A stretch of DNA of 64,000 bases, from assembly GCA_949293335.1 (NCBI GenBank), contig CASFDA010000029.1, positions 91,192 to 155,191 of the forward strand. Direction: 5' to 3'. The position numbers and the translations under genes are program-made. This document shows, one piece after another, positions 18,523 through 27,901 of the stretch. Numbering within the stretch: the first letter of the stretch is position 1; each line of letters opens with the position of its first letter. This stretch comes from an uncultured Spirochaetales bacterium (lineage in GTDB: Bacteria > Spirochaetota > Spirochaetia > Sphaerochaetales > Sphaerochaetaceae). The notes beneath the pieces were generated by a model, which worked only from the letters and a program-made list of their open reading frames with translations, was not told where the DNA came from and did not search any database.

Positions 18523-20961
18523 ATGACATTCGATTTAGATGATTCCTCTTATGGCGATGATCCATATGCAGATATCATTTCAAAATTACAGGATCTGAAC
18601 AACAAAAGGGATTACAAGGGCGCGATAGCCTTCATCGAAGAGTTATCCGATGAGTACAGGAAGGACAATGCCATAATCGGGTGTCTTGCATCCGCCTATA
18701 TGGCACTCGGGGAGTACAAGAAAGCGGAAGAAGCGCTCAAGGACGTGGATTTTTCAGAAAGCACAGAAAACATAGAGCTCTATCACTATACTCTGGCATC
18801 TCTCAAAATGCTCGAGGGAGACGAAGTGCTTGCGATGCTGGAGGCCAAACGCACACTGAAGCTCCTTCCATCAAAGGCTGGGATGATCGAGCATATGTTC
18901 AATCTGCTCCACAGCGCATCAGAATCGCTTTGCAAGAAAAAGAAACGTGGATTCCCTAAACACAGGAAATATAGTGAAGCCAATTACAGGCACATAGAAG
19001 AAAGACTTGAAGAATACTTTGCATTTCCTCCTTCTGTCACATACAGCTCGAAGCAAGCAGACGCAGATAGCGATGTGAAGATAATCACACGCAGCCAGAT
19101 GAACAGATACGGGGTGACGACAATATATACATGCGGACTGTCGAAATACTCGAGCAACACATCGCGATTCATCAAGAAAGCAGGGTTTGAACGCCAGGAA
19201 GTGATGATCGAATTTCCTTCCTCATGGAATGAGTTCTCCTCAAATGAGAAGGAAAGAATGCTGTATCGAGACATGATTCACATCGTTGAGGTCATCGTAG
19301 CCCTGATTGCAAGCGGGCAGCCTGTCTTCTGGTCATCCACTTTCTCAACAGAACCGATATTCTCTCCGGAAAGCCCTTTCAAGGGCGGAGCAATCATATA
19401 CCCGAACAATCTGATTGAACTCGAGACTATAGAAGGTGATGATATCAATCTCCATCAGATATACCTGTTGAAAGATGAAGATGTCGAATTCATAAGCAAT
19501 AACGCGATTCAGAGTTTCATGGCCTTGCTCAATCAGGAGGAAGATTTCGTGATTGATCTGAATGATAAGTACTTCGATGTATATGAGAACTATGTAGTCG
19601 AACATGACAGACCCCATAATCTTCCCTGGAACGCCTTTGATTCTGCAGAAATACACATGGAGAGCATAAAGAAACAGGGCCTGAAAAAGGAAGACAGCTA
19701 CAAGCACATGGCCTACTACCTCAGATGGATAGTCGAGAACGGCCTGGCTTCCGATCTGCTCAAGAACCTTCTGAAGAATGCAGGAGGAGACTATTTCTAT
19801 CTTGTCGAATCTCTTTCCGGCATTCTCACCTATGATCTTCTGTCCCAGAGAGGAGAGGCGTTCACAAGGTGCTATTACAGCTTCTACAAACCCGGCAAGT
19901 CTTTCTTTTCTGACATGCTGGAGATGGCTAGAGGATTCAATCCAAACGCAAAGGATGATCCGGAACTATATCTCATACTCCCCTATTCTGACATCTTCTA
20001 TGCTGTTGCAAGGCATGTGACATCGTTGTTCTGGAAAAGCTTCAAGAAGACAGAGAAAAGAAGGGATATGATGAAACCGATCAATATCCCGGAGCGAAAG
20101 AAGCTTGTATTCCTAAATGAGGAAATACTTCTGAATGGCAGCAGGATAATGTATGCATACAGGGAAAAGCCTGTCGACAGGAGTGATTCAGGCTGGAGAT
20201 TGAACAACATCATGGAACAAATTGACGATGCAGGCTCGACTGCAATGCCGATTTCAGAACTCAGTTACATAGAACCCAGACTGGACAGGATACTCGACGC
20301 GAGCGTCGGATCTCATTTCTTCTTTGTCGCGCCTGAAGGGAAATTCATCAACATCAGCAAGCCAAGGGAAAGGAAGGAGCCGGATTTCGGATTCACCTCA
20401 TATTCGATCGACGTACAGGATGTACACATCAGGATGATGGAAAAGAGCGACGCGTTCTTCTTCCAGAAGAAAGCGAACCTGATACTCGATCCGAAATTCA
20501 TAAAGCGATTCAGTCCAAACCCGGAAAGCACAGTATGCGAAAGTATCGAGATGGCAAAGGAGAATGCCATGCTCGATGGCTTTGACTGGAATGAGGATAT
20601 CGTGGGGAACATAGAGGGAGAGGATGATCACACACTCCTTTCAGAATTATTTGGTCCGCTTGCAGAGGGAACGCTTGAGAAAGGGAAGAACATACTCGAT
20701 TACATATCTCCGGTAGAAGACTTCAAGGACTATGCAAGACTGAAGAACACACTCATGTTCCTTGAGAAGAAGTTCGGGCTGAGGGGGCAGATTGCCCTCA
20801 CGGACAGGATAATCCTGACACTGGACAAGCCACTCAGGGAGAAAGAGGCGCTCATGGCCGCAACAGTGATATACTCTTATGCTCCATATGACAGGGATGA
20901 CAAGATCGGAGAGATCACATCAAGACTGATCAAGCACAAGGTTGCATCAATCATCATTTGA
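18523..20961 (+). CDS. Large TPR - SUFU-like - DUF2185 (Imm33-like) protein
   Basis: An 812-residue cytoplasmic protein with no signal peptide. Residues ~15-115 look like tetratricopeptide repeats (LASAYMALGEYKKAEEAL). Residues ~195-345 resemble the suppressor-of-fused domain: YTCGLSKYSS, RQEVMIEFPSSW, FKGGAIIYP, then LHQIYLLKDEDVEFI. Residues ~525-610 resemble DUF2185 (ILLNGSRIMYAYREKP, DSGWRLNN, ILDASVGSHFFF), a domain classed among predicted immunity proteins. The remaining ~200 C-terminal residues are unrecognised. SUFU and DUF2185 are both common in bacterial polymorphic-toxin immunity loci, but no toxin gene is adjacent. A GGGAG sits before the ATG. It is convergent with corA, overlapping 15 bp. 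Confidence 0.72.
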   Translation: MTFDLDDSSYGDDPYADIISKLQDLNNKRDYKGAIAFIEELSDEYRKDNAIIGCLASAYMALGEYKKAEEALKDVDFSESTENIELYHYTLASLKMLEGDEVLAMLEAKRTLKLLPSKAGMIEHMFNLLHSASESLCKKKKRGFPKHRKYSEANYRHIEERLEEYFAFPPSVTYSSKQADADSDVKIITRSQMNRYGVTTIYTCGLSKYSSNTSRFIKKAGFERQEVMIEFPSSWNEFSSNEKERMLYRDMIHIVEVIVALIASGQPVFWSSTFSTEPIFSPESPFKGGAIIYPNNLIELETIEGDDINLHQIYLLKDEDVEFISNNAIQSFMALLNQEEDFVIDLNDKYFDVYENYVVEHDRPHNLPWNAFDSAEIHMESIKKQGLKKEDSYKHMAYYLRWIVENGLASDLLKNLLKNAGGDYFYLVESLSGILTYDLLSQRGEAFTRCYYSFYKPGKSFFSDMLEMARGFNPNAKDDPELYLILPYSDIFYAVARHVTSLFWKSFKKTEKRRDMMKPINIPERKKLVFLNEEILLNGSRIMYAYREKPVDRSDSGWRLNNIMEQIDDAGSTAMPISELSYIEPRLDRILDASVGSHFFFVAPEGKFINISKPRERKEPDFGFTSYSIDVQDVHIRMMEKSDAFFFQKKANLILDPKFIKRFSPNPESTVCESIEMAKENAMLDGFDWNEDIVGNIEGEDDHTLLSELFGPLAEGTLEKGKNILDYISPVEDFKDYARLKNTLMFLEKKFGLRGQIALTDRIILTLDKPLREKEALMAATVIYSYAPYDRDDKIGEITSRLIKHKVASIII

Positions 20962-21963
20962 TCTGAGTTTCTCTTTCTTCCTCTCGAGGTATTTCCTCTC
21001 ATCCGGGGTTCTCTTGATCTTCTTCTTGTCTCCATCAGAGAGAAGGAATTTGTTTCTCCTGTCTGAGAGGATGAACGAGCCTGTAAGGGCAATCAATACG
21101 CATGCAAGCGCAAGGAATATCCAGGCATATGGATTGGAAGAGAATGGAAGGGTTACATTCATGCCGAAAAAACCTGTAATGAATGTCGGGAACATAAGGG
21201 AAAGGGAAATGACAGTAAGTCGTTTCATTATCACGTTCATGTTATTTCCGATTACAGAGGCAAACGCATCCATTGTTCCAGTGAGGATATCCGAATAAGT
21301 CTTCGCCATCTGTATTGCCTGCCTGTTATCTGTTATCGCGTCCTCAAGAAATTCTGTCTCTTCCTCGCTGTTGATCAGAAAGTAAGGTGTCCTCTGCAGC
21401 TTCTCGAGCAGAATCTCATTGTCATTGAGGCTTGTCGTATAGAAAACCAGAGTCTTCTGGATCTGCAGCAACTGTATCAGCTCATAGTTCATGATCGATT
21501 TATGAAGCTGCTCTTCCACGAGATCCTTCTGTCTGTTCATGTACTTGAGCATCCTGATGTAGACAAGAGCGGCACGTCCGAGAATGGAAATCACAAGTCC
21601 TTCCTTCGTATCAACAGGACAGCTGCGCACCCTCCTCTTTGCAAGATCATCGATGACAAGATTGTCTTCCCTGCAGATCGTTATGATCTTATCCGGGAAA
21701 AGTATGATGCCAAGAGGTATGCATGTACGTACCAGAGGATCATCAGAATCCTCATCATCAGAAGGAAGACGGCATATGATAACAGTATATGCATCTTCCC
21801 TTTCTATTCTCGCCTGCTCATCGGCGTCCATGATATCCGCAATGATCTCGGACTCGATCATGTATTCATCTGTCAATATTGCAATATCATCACGATCAAT
21901 GTCCCGTGCATCAACCCAAGTATAATTCTGGTTCTTGCTCAAACCGGTTCTTTTTACAATCAT
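20947..21963 (-). CDS. corA: CorA-family divalent cation (Mg2+/Co2+) channel
   Basis: A 338-residue protein with a large N-terminal cytoplasmic domain, a long stalk helix, and two C-terminal transmembrane helices (~residues 270-315). The CorA signature GMN is present as FFGMNVTLPF at the end of the first helix. Most such proteins form pentameric Mg2+ channels in the inner membrane, though some CorA-like proteins export zinc or other metals. The very basic C-terminal tail (RRNKFLL to KLRSNDD) is cytoplasmic. The ATG start has GGAGA close upstream. The stop region overlaps the end of the TPR/SUFU gene. Confidence 0.92.
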   Translation of the reverse strand: MIVKRTGLSKNQNYTWVDARDIDRDDIAILTDEYMIESEIIADIMDADEQARIEREDAYTVIICRLPSDDEDSDDPLVRTCIPLGIILFPDKIITICREDNLVIDDLAKRRVRSCPVDTKEGLVISILGRAALVYIRMLKYMNRQKDLVEEQLHKSIMNYELIQLLQIQKTLVFYTTSLNDNEILLEKLQRTPYFLINSEEETEFLEDAITDNRQAIQMAKTYSDILTGTMDAFASVIGNNMNVIMKRLTVISLSLMFPTFITGFFGMNVTLPFSSNPYAWIFLALACVLIALTGSFILSDRRNKFLLSDGDKKKIKRTPDERKYLERKKEKLRSNDD

Positions 21964-22163
21964 TCTCCACGTCCTTCATTGTCCGAAGGCGGGAATTGTC
22001 AGAAGCGCCATTCGGACGATTTTGATAGTTTTGTTTCGGCATGAGGTAAAGGTTTACTGCCGTCGTCCATAGACTGCTCCTGTTTCTTAATTTTCAAGCT
22101 CAATCAAAGCCTTAATGATGTTAGCACACAAAAAAAGAAGAAAACACCCCTTGAAAGAAGATA

Positions 22164-23117
22164 TTACATTCTCTGAACATCTTTTTCACGTCCACTCTTG
22201 TTCACGATGAATATTCCGAAAGAGACAAGAAAGAGTGCAATGAGGTTATTGACCCTCAGCGCTTCATCCCACTCTGAAAGAAACAGAGCGGACAAGAAGA
22301 CACCGAATATGGGAACGAGGAAAGTGAAAATAACCACCCTGCTTACAGGATTGTATTTCAGAAGCAGTCCCCATATCGTATAGGCAACTGCAGAGATCAA
22401 GGCAAGATAAAGAAGAAGGAAATATGGCATGAAGTGACTAGGCAGGACAAGCCTTCCTCCAGAGAGATAGGCAAAGACGGTCATCAAAGCACCACCGAAC
22501 ATGAATTGATAGCCGCTTAGCATCGTAGTACTGAAAGATTGGGAATATTTCTTCATCAATATTCCAGAAACTGCATAGCTTATCTGGGCAATAAGTATGA
22601 AGGCCTCGCCATTGAGCGAGAAATGAAATACGTTTCCTCCTGAAAAAGAGATATTCATAACCAGAATACCGGAAAGTCCGAGGATGCACCCTGTTATCTT
22701 TCTCTTTGTCAGCTTCTCCAGATGGAATACAAGAGAAACAAGTACTATTGAAATGAAACCACCTGATCCAGAGAGGATAGTACACGCCACTCCGCTAGTG
22801 TGCATTAGCCCAACATAATAAAAGACATACTGGACTATGGTTTGGGCCAGAGAAAGCTTGAAGATTGCGGGGAAAGCCTTCTTTGGAGGTGCTGTGAACT
22901 TCCTTTCTGCTATGGTCTGAAAGAGAATCACCAACACACCAGCAAGAAAAAAGCGCAATCCCGCAAAAAGGATGATTGTCCTGACATCGCTTTCCGAAAT
23001 GGAGAAAAACTCATACCCCTTCTTTATAGAAGGAACTGCACTGCCCCATAGGAAACAGCTTATCAGGGCAAGAAGGAACACGATGTGCAGGCGGGAGAGG
23101 ACATCCTTGTTTTTCAT
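22164..23117 (-). CDS. DMT-superfamily (EamA) transporter
   Basis: A 317-residue protein with about ten hydrophobic helices in two EamA repeats (~residues 12-145 and 165-305). The first begins LISCFLWGSAVPSIKKGYEF, and the WG-P motif is typical of the family. These are inner-membrane exporters or permeases for metabolites, amino acids or drugs, and the substrate is not deducible. It lies 31 bp downstream of the MATE gene on the same strand, so the two probably form an export operon under the palindrome-bearing promoter upstream of the MATE gene. Confidence 0.85.
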   Translation of the reverse strand: MKNKDVLSRLHIVFLLALISCFLWGSAVPSIKKGYEFFSISESDVRTIILFAGLRFFLAGVLVILFQTIAERKFTAPPKKAFPAIFKLSLAQTIVQYVFYYVGLMHTSGVACTILSGSGGFISIVLVSLVFHLEKLTKRKITGCILGLSGILVMNISFSGGNVFHFSLNGEAFILIAQISYAVSGILMKKYSQSFSTTMLSGYQFMFGGALMTVFAYLSGGRLVLPSHFMPYFLLLYLALISAVAYTIWGLLLKYNPVSRVVIFTFLVPIFGVFLSALFLSEWDEALRVNNLIALFLVSFGIFIVNKSGREKDVQRM

Positions 23118-23148
23118 GAGGGGACCTTACAACAGAAAATACGGGAAA

Positions 23149-24510
23149 TCAATACTCGACAGATACATCGACAGGGTTATCCTTCTTAATCAGGTTCTTC
23201 TTCTCCTTAAGAAGGATCGTGATTGACAGCAGGGCGCCAAGGAGTGCGGTAAGCGGCATATTCATCCAGACTCCGAAAAGGCCGAGCCCATTCAGCAAGA
23301 ACAAAAGAGAAACTGGGAATATGAAAGCCATCGAGATGGAAATGACAGAAGCGAGGACTGCTTTCTCGATCGCAAGCATGAAACTCTGGGTCGCGAACGA
23401 AAGCCATCTGGTGATATATGTGAAACTGAATATCACTATTGCCAGTTCACCGTAGGGAGGAGCTTCTGCCACGAAAAGAGAGAGTATCATGGAAGGGAAG
23501 AAGAAACAGCAGAAGAAAGCAATCATGCAAAGGACGAATGCAGTCATGAAGCAATATTTCTCGATCTTCCTGACCCGGGAATAAAGTCCGGCACCCCAGT
23601 TATACCCTATTGCAGGCTGCAGAGAATCACAGGAACCATACATGATCGGGAGAACCATGCCATCTGTATACATCAGTACCCCGTAAATCGACACTGCTGC
23701 TTCTCCACCAAAACGGACGAGCATAAGATTTATGATTATTGAAGTAAGGCGTCCTGCAATATTGTTCAGAAAACTCGGAAGTCCGCAGGAGATTATCTTC
23801 CTGATTATCTGAAGCGAGAATGTCGGACGCACAAACGTAAGCGCCAGTTTTCCCCTGAAGAAAGGAATAATGGAAAAGAGGACAGCAAGCGACATGCCGA
23901 GACAGGATCCGATAGCAGCTCCTTCTACTCCGAAGCCAAAGAAGAAGAGGAAAACAAACTCGGCAAGGCCGCAGAAAAGGGACATGAAGATATTGAGGAA
24001 CATGCTTCTCCTTATCTTCCCAGAAATCCTGAGGTAATTGTCAGTTGCAAAAACCATAGTAGTGATAGGAGAAAAGAGAGCATAGGTACGCAAGTATGTG
24101 ATCGCCTCTTCCGCAAAAGTGCCACTGGCCCCCATCAGGGAGATGAATACTGGAGCCAATAAGTACAAGAGGGCACCTGTAAGTACTCCGAGAGTGACTA
24201 TAAGAAGACATGAAAGCGTGAAGATCTTGTCTGCAAACTCTTTTTTTCCTTCCCCGAGTGCGATAGAGATAGGAACAGAAGAGCCTACTCCGATAAGATC
24301 AGAGAGGGCAAAATTAATAATCACGAAAGGCATTGCGAGATTCACCGCTGCAAATGATGTGCTTCCAAGTATATTGCCGACGAAAATACCGTCGAAAATC
24401 TGATAGAGCGCGGATGCAAGCATTCCGATAGCCCCTGGAATAGATGCGCGGAAGAATAGCCTTCTTGGTGTTGTCTTGACAAAAAGGTTGTATTGTAATT
24501 CGTTCCTCAT
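23149..24510 (-). CDS. MATE-family Na+/H+-coupled multidrug efflux transporter
   Basis: A 453-residue inner-membrane protein with twelve predicted helices arranged as two MatE halves. N-terminal hallmarks include IPGAIGMLASALYQIFDGIFVGNILGS-like sequence (PG...IFDGIFVG) and the second half starts near SCGLPSFLNNIAGRL. These pumps expel cationic drugs or metabolites. The gene starts at ATG 24510. A perfect 16-bp palindrome lies 20 bp upstream within a candidate promoter. The gene is followed by the DMT transporter, likely on the same transcript. Confidence 0.9.
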   Translation of the reverse strand: MRNELQYNLFVKTTPRRLFFRASIPGAIGMLASALYQIFDGIFVGNILGSTSFAAVNLAMPFVIINFALSDLIGVGSSVPISIALGEGKKEFADKIFTLSCLLIVTLGVLTGALLYLLAPVFISLMGASGTFAEEAITYLRTYALFSPITTMVFATDNYLRISGKIRRSMFLNIFMSLFCGLAEFVFLFFFGFGVEGAAIGSCLGMSLAVLFSIIPFFRGKLALTFVRPTFSLQIIRKIISCGLPSFLNNIAGRLTSIIINLMLVRFGGEAAVSIYGVLMYTDGMVLPIMYGSCDSLQPAIGYNWGAGLYSRVRKIEKYCFMTAFVLCMIAFFCCFFFPSMILSLFVAEAPPYGELAIVIFSFTYITRWLSFATQSFMLAIEKAVLASVISISMAFIFPVSLLFLLNGLGLFGVWMNMPLTALLGALLSITILLKEKKNLIKKDNPVDVSVEY

Positions 24511-24530
24511 AATCAGGCCTGGAGTTGAAA

Positions 24531-24546
24531 AGTTATCATGATAACT
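24531..24546 (-). promoter_or_regulatory. Perfect palindrome in candidate MATE promoter
   Basis: AGTTATCATGATAACT is a 16-bp perfect palindrome, 20 bp upstream of the MATE start. On the minus strand a TTGCAC, 17 nt, TAACTT arrangement places it across the -10 region, as expected for a repressor site (MarR-type operators look like this). No repressor gene is adjacent. Confidence 0.45.
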
Positions 24547-24561
24547 CTAAAAGTGCAACAC

Positions 24562-25089
24562 TCAATAGTAATCCCGCCAAGTCCCCCTGACATAGACATC
24601 ATATAGGAAGAATGAGAAGAAGACGAAAGCCCTGTTGTGCACAATGTCATAACCTGCATTTATCTTGAAGATCCTGTCTCTTTTTCCTGTCATCGGATTA
24701 CCGACAGTAAGGGGAGTCCAAGAAAGGTACACACCTGCTCCCGAGTCATAAAAATCGTAGTATCCCCCAAGAGAAAGAAGCATATTTATCCCATTTCCTG
24801 CAACCTTGCTTCCTGTACTCCTCGGGCCTAGGAGAGCGTACGAGAACTCTCCGTATATCATATTTTTTGTAAAGAATGGGACTAGTGAACTGTGCCCGCC
24901 AAGAGAGAACTCGATATGCTCTGAAAGACCGAAGTTCATTCCATACATGAAACTCACACCATTTTCCATCCATTCCTTGGTTCCTGTCCCGAAGAAGAAG
25001 GAAATATCGTAATTGTCCTTTGCAGAGAGGGAGGAGCAAGTTAGCAGGATCAAGAAGATCAGGAGAGCTTTTCTGATTCTAGAACACAT
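24562..25089 (-). CDS. Exported protein, probable outer-membrane beta-barrel
   Basis: 175 residues. An N-terminal basic start plus hydrophobic core (ALLIFLILLTCSSLSA) is a Sec signal peptide, with cleavage predicted after SLSA. The mature part alternates short aromatic-rich strands separated by glycines (MNFGLSEHIEFSLGGHSS, LLSLGGYYDFYDSG), which suggests a small beta-barrel in the outer membrane. No family is recognised. It overlaps the preceding envelope gene by 11 bp and is the last gene of the operon that begins at glyA. Confidence 0.65.
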   Translation of the reverse strand: MCSRIRKALLIFLILLTCSSLSAKDNYDISFFFGTGTKEWMENGVSFMYGMNFGLSEHIEFSLGGHSSLVPFFTKNMIYGEFSYALLGPRSTGSKVAGNGINMLLSLGGYYDFYDSGAGVYLSWTPLTVGNPMTGKRDRIFKINAGYDIVHNRAFVFFSFFLYDVYVRGTWRDYY

Positions 25090-25567
25090 AGGAGAACCTC
25101 ACTACTTCAAAGCCATATGAGAACGAATAATCTTCCAGTGAAAAAGTCAGTATCGGAGAGAAGAACGTATACTCAAAATCCTTGTCCCTGAAATTCAATA
25201 TTCCGAATATCGCCTTGAGTCCCCATCCGGCACGATATATATATTCACCACCTAATGTAAGGCGAGGAGACCACAGCGCTGGATTCTGGAAGAAGAAATC
25301 AAACGGAGGCGCATAAATTGCAAACGGTTCTGTGGAAACTGCCATGGTAACGCTCTCAAACATCGGGGAAAGGACCACAGACGCCTCAAGACGCAAATAC
25401 GGTTCGTCAAAGAACTGAAGCGCTAGTCCGGCTTCTCCCCCGCCATAAAAAACATCCTGGCTTTTCTCCCCCATCGCTGAAAGGAAAAGCGAGAAGTGCA
25501 CGGAAGCATATATGGATGATATTGAAATCAGGATCACGACCAGAAATGAAAGCATTCTCTTTCTCAT
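25079..25567 (-). CDS. Exported protein, probable outer-membrane beta-barrel
   Basis: 162 residues with a clear signal peptide (MRKRMLSFLVVILISISSIYA) and a mature domain of amphipathic strands ending in aromatic Y-V-F, the usual C-terminal signature for outer-membrane insertion. The GEAGLALQFFDEPYLRLEASV and LTLGGEYIYRAG segments are barrel-like. It is not recognised as a known family. It starts 1 bp after the phospholipase D-like gene and overlaps the following envelope gene, so all three are co-expressed. It may be distantly related to the next gene. Confidence 0.65.
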   Translation of the reverse strand: MRKRMLSFLVVILISISSIYASVHFSLFLSAMGEKSQDVFYGGGEAGLALQFFDEPYLRLEASVVLSPMFESVTMAVSTEPFAIYAPPFDFFFQNPALWSPRLTLGGEYIYRAGWGLKAIFGILNFRDKDFEYTFFSPILTFSLEDYSFSYGFEVVRFSYVF

Positions 25568-25568
25568 G

Positions 25569-26837
25569 TCAGCCTCCGTAATAGATCATCATGTAACTGA
25601 GGAAAGAGCCATCTTCTTTCTTTATTGCTTCTGCCCTTTCTTTATCTGTATAGAATGATCCCTCTTCAATCCTGTCATAGAAATGACTTGCCGATGCAGC
25701 GGCGAACTCCTCAGAATCTATTACCAGAGAGATCTCATATGCAAGGCTCATCGTCCTGTAGTTGAAGTTGGAACTTCCTATGACTGTATAGCGTCCATCG
25801 ACTACCGCAAGTTTCTCATGAAGCATCGGGAGATCCCCTATCTCACTCACATACAGTTCTATTCCAAGATCGACCAGCTTTGGAAGAAGGTAACTCACTC
25901 CGCTTTTAGCGTACCCTCTGCTGTCCAGAGGGATAAGCATCTTCACGCTCACTCCACGATCTATCGCCCTCTTGATTGCCCCTTCCATGGTTTTGTTCAT
26001 CACGGGAAGATACGGGAGCATCAGTATCTCCTTCTCTGCACTGTTGATCAGAGAGGCATAGAGCGATGCGATCATCTCCTTCTCATCTCCACCCTGATTG
26101 AAAAGATAGGCATCGTAAAGCCCATCTGCATCAGATGGATAGCTCGGGAAAAGAGAACGGTCGGCATAATCGACAGAAGAATCATTCCAGATCTCGAAGA
26201 AGGCATCTGTGAGAAGAGAAGAGAGGGCCCTGGATGAGAATACATACATGCTGTCACGCTGAATATCTTCTTTCTCCGCGCCAAGGCTGATGTAATTCAG
26301 ATTCATTCCTCCAAGGACCGCATACTCTCCGTCAAAAACCATCAGTTTCCTATGATCGCGGAGCATAAGTGTCCAGAGAGCTACAAAATGCATCGAAGTA
26401 AGAGGAGAGAACTCATGGAGATGCACGCCACTTTCGCGAAGGAAATAAATTGGCGTCATATGGAACCTGGACTCCGTCATATCGTAAGAAGAGACAGCAT
26501 CCATCATGAAGTAAACCCTTACCCCGCTTTTTGCCTTCTCCTCCAGAAGAGAGTAAAAGCGTTCCAGACGAGGAGATGATGATCCGAGGAATGTAGAGAT
26601 GAGGATATAGTCATCAGCCCCTTCCACCAGTTCCTCAAGGCGGGAGAGAAATTCATCGCCCTTGTAATAGCACTCTGGGTAACTGACCTTCACGTGCCTG
26701 GCTCCGGCAATTGAGAACTTTTCCTCCACTGTCAGGTCAGGCGAAGTTGCATAACCACTCTGGAAGATATCCAGAGAGGCACAGGAAGAGAACAAAAGGA
26801 TTACAGCAATCAATATTACAATAGATTTTTTCTTCAC
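25569..26837 (-). CDS. Phospholipase D / cardiolipin synthase-like lipoprotein
   Basis: 422 residues. The N-terminus KSIVILIAVILLFSSCASL contains a lipobox (SS-C), so the protein is probably lipid-anchored. Two HKD catalytic motifs are present: HRKLMVFDGEYAVLGGMN (~residue 162) and HEKLAVVDGRYTVIGSSN (~342). These mark the phospholipase D superfamily, which transfers or hydrolyses phosphatidyl groups (ClsC-type cardiolipin synthases are close in form). It could instead be a nuclease. The ATG overlaps the stop of the HAD-deaminase gene by 4 bp, and two envelope protein genes follow without a gap. Confidence 0.87.
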   Translation of the reverse strand: MKKKSIVILIAVILLFSSCASLDIFQSGYATSPDLTVEEKFSIAGARHVKVSYPECYYKGDEFLSRLEELVEGADDYILISTFLGSSSPRLERFYSLLEEKAKSGVRVYFMMDAVSSYDMTESRFHMTPIYFLRESGVHLHEFSPLTSMHFVALWTLMLRDHRKLMVFDGEYAVLGGMNLNYISLGAEKEDIQRDSMYVFSSRALSSLLTDAFFEIWNDSSVDYADRSLFPSYPSDADGLYDAYLFNQGGDEKEMIASLYASLINSAEKEILMLPYLPVMNKTMEGAIKRAIDRGVSVKMLIPLDSRGYAKSGVSYLLPKLVDLGIELYVSEIGDLPMLHEKLAVVDGRYTVIGSSNFNYRTMSLAYEISLVIDSEEFAAASASHFYDRIEEGSFYTDKERAEAIKKEDGSFLSYMMIYYGG

Positions 26838-27901
26838 TTTTCTAACCTGAATGCATTTGGATAAAGTTCAGAGAACTTATGTCTCTCAGACAAGCCGCTT
26901 TCTGTACACAGAATAAATTCTGTACCTTCGGAAGAAAACTCAGATAAGAACTGCAGGCACATCCCACATGGGGGTGTGGGCCTTTTATCTTTTGTGTAGA
27001 CAAGGACCTTTTCTATCTTTTTCTTTCCCTCCCTTGCAATCATGGAAAGTGTCGCTGAACGTTCTGCGCAGATAGTCGCCCCGTACGAAGAGTTCTCAAC
27101 GTTCACCCCAGCATATATCTTGCCGCTCTCAGAGAGCACCGCGGCAGCAACTGGAAATGATGAATACTCGCAATAAGCATTCCCTATTGCACTCTTTGCC
27201 CTGAAAAGAAGAGCCTTCTCTTTGTCAGCAGATGTGAAGAAAGCAGAGAGTTCCTCTCGAGATGAAAAAGACGGAATAGCGGACAGATCATCTATCACAA
27301 CATCTGCACCCGATGAGTACGCGTCTTCTTCGCTTATTGTAGTTTTCAGGCCGACTGTGAAAGCATCTGCACTTTTGCCAGCTCTGATTCCTCCCCTGCT
27401 GTCCTCAAAGACGACAGCATCTTCGCCACCGACGCCAAGCCTGATCATTGAAAGGGCATAAATATCTGGGAAAGGCTTGTTCCGGAGAATATCCTCTCCT
27501 GATATGAAGGCATCGAAAAAAGAGACAGGAAACCCGATTGCATTCACATTCGCAATCACCTTCCATCTTGGAGCGGATGAAGCAACTGCTATCTTGAATC
27601 CTGCTTTCTTCGCTTTTTCAAGCAAATCCCTTGCACCTGGAAGTGCGATATCTTTTTTCTCTATGATTTGAGGATATCGCTCTTTGAAGAATGCGGAAGC
27701 ATCTGCAAGTGAGAATGATATTCCATTGTCTCTTGCCGGCCCTGAAAAGAAAGTAGCCTCCCCGATTCCGAGATGAGGAAAGAAATCCTTCTTCTCAAGT
27801 GAGTAACCCAAAGTCCTGAAGAACTCTATACCTATCTCTATTGAGATGTCCTCGCTATCAACGAGGACACCATCTACATCAAAAAGAAGTGCACTGATCA
27901 T
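26834..27901 (-). CDS. HAD phosphatase - cytidine deaminase fusion
   Basis: 355 residues from an ATG at 27901 that overlaps the dihydropyrimidinase stop by 4 bp. The longer frame to 28012 lies inside that gene and is rejected. Residues 1-~215 are a HAD hydrolase (LLFDVDGVLVDSED, then KIAVASSAPRWK and VVFEDSRGGIRAG), of the beta-phosphoglucomutase/nucleotidase shape. Residues ~230-355 are a cytidine deaminase with the zinc site CAER and PCGMC (GATICAERSATLSM, PPCGMCLQFL). A plausible reading is dephosphorylation of a pyrimidine nucleotide followed by deamination of the nucleoside, in line with the pyrimidine-catabolic neighbour. That is inference; HAD substrates cannot be read from sequence. 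Confidence 0.85.
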   Translation of the reverse strand: MISALLFDVDGVLVDSEDISIEIGIEFFRTLGYSLEKKDFFPHLGIGEATFFSGPARDNGISFSLADASAFFKERYPQIIEKKDIALPGARDLLEKAKKAGFKIAVASSAPRWKVIANVNAIGFPVSFFDAFISGEDILRNKPFPDIYALSMIRLGVGGEDAVVFEDSRGGIRAGKSADAFTVGLKTTISEEDAYSSGADVVIDDLSAIPSFSSREELSAFFTSADKEKALLFRAKSAIGNAYCEYSSFPVAAAVLSESGKIYAGVNVENSSYGATICAERSATLSMIAREGKKKIEKVLVYTKDKRPTPPCGMCLQFLSEFSSEGTEFILCTESGLSERHKFSELYPNAFRLEK

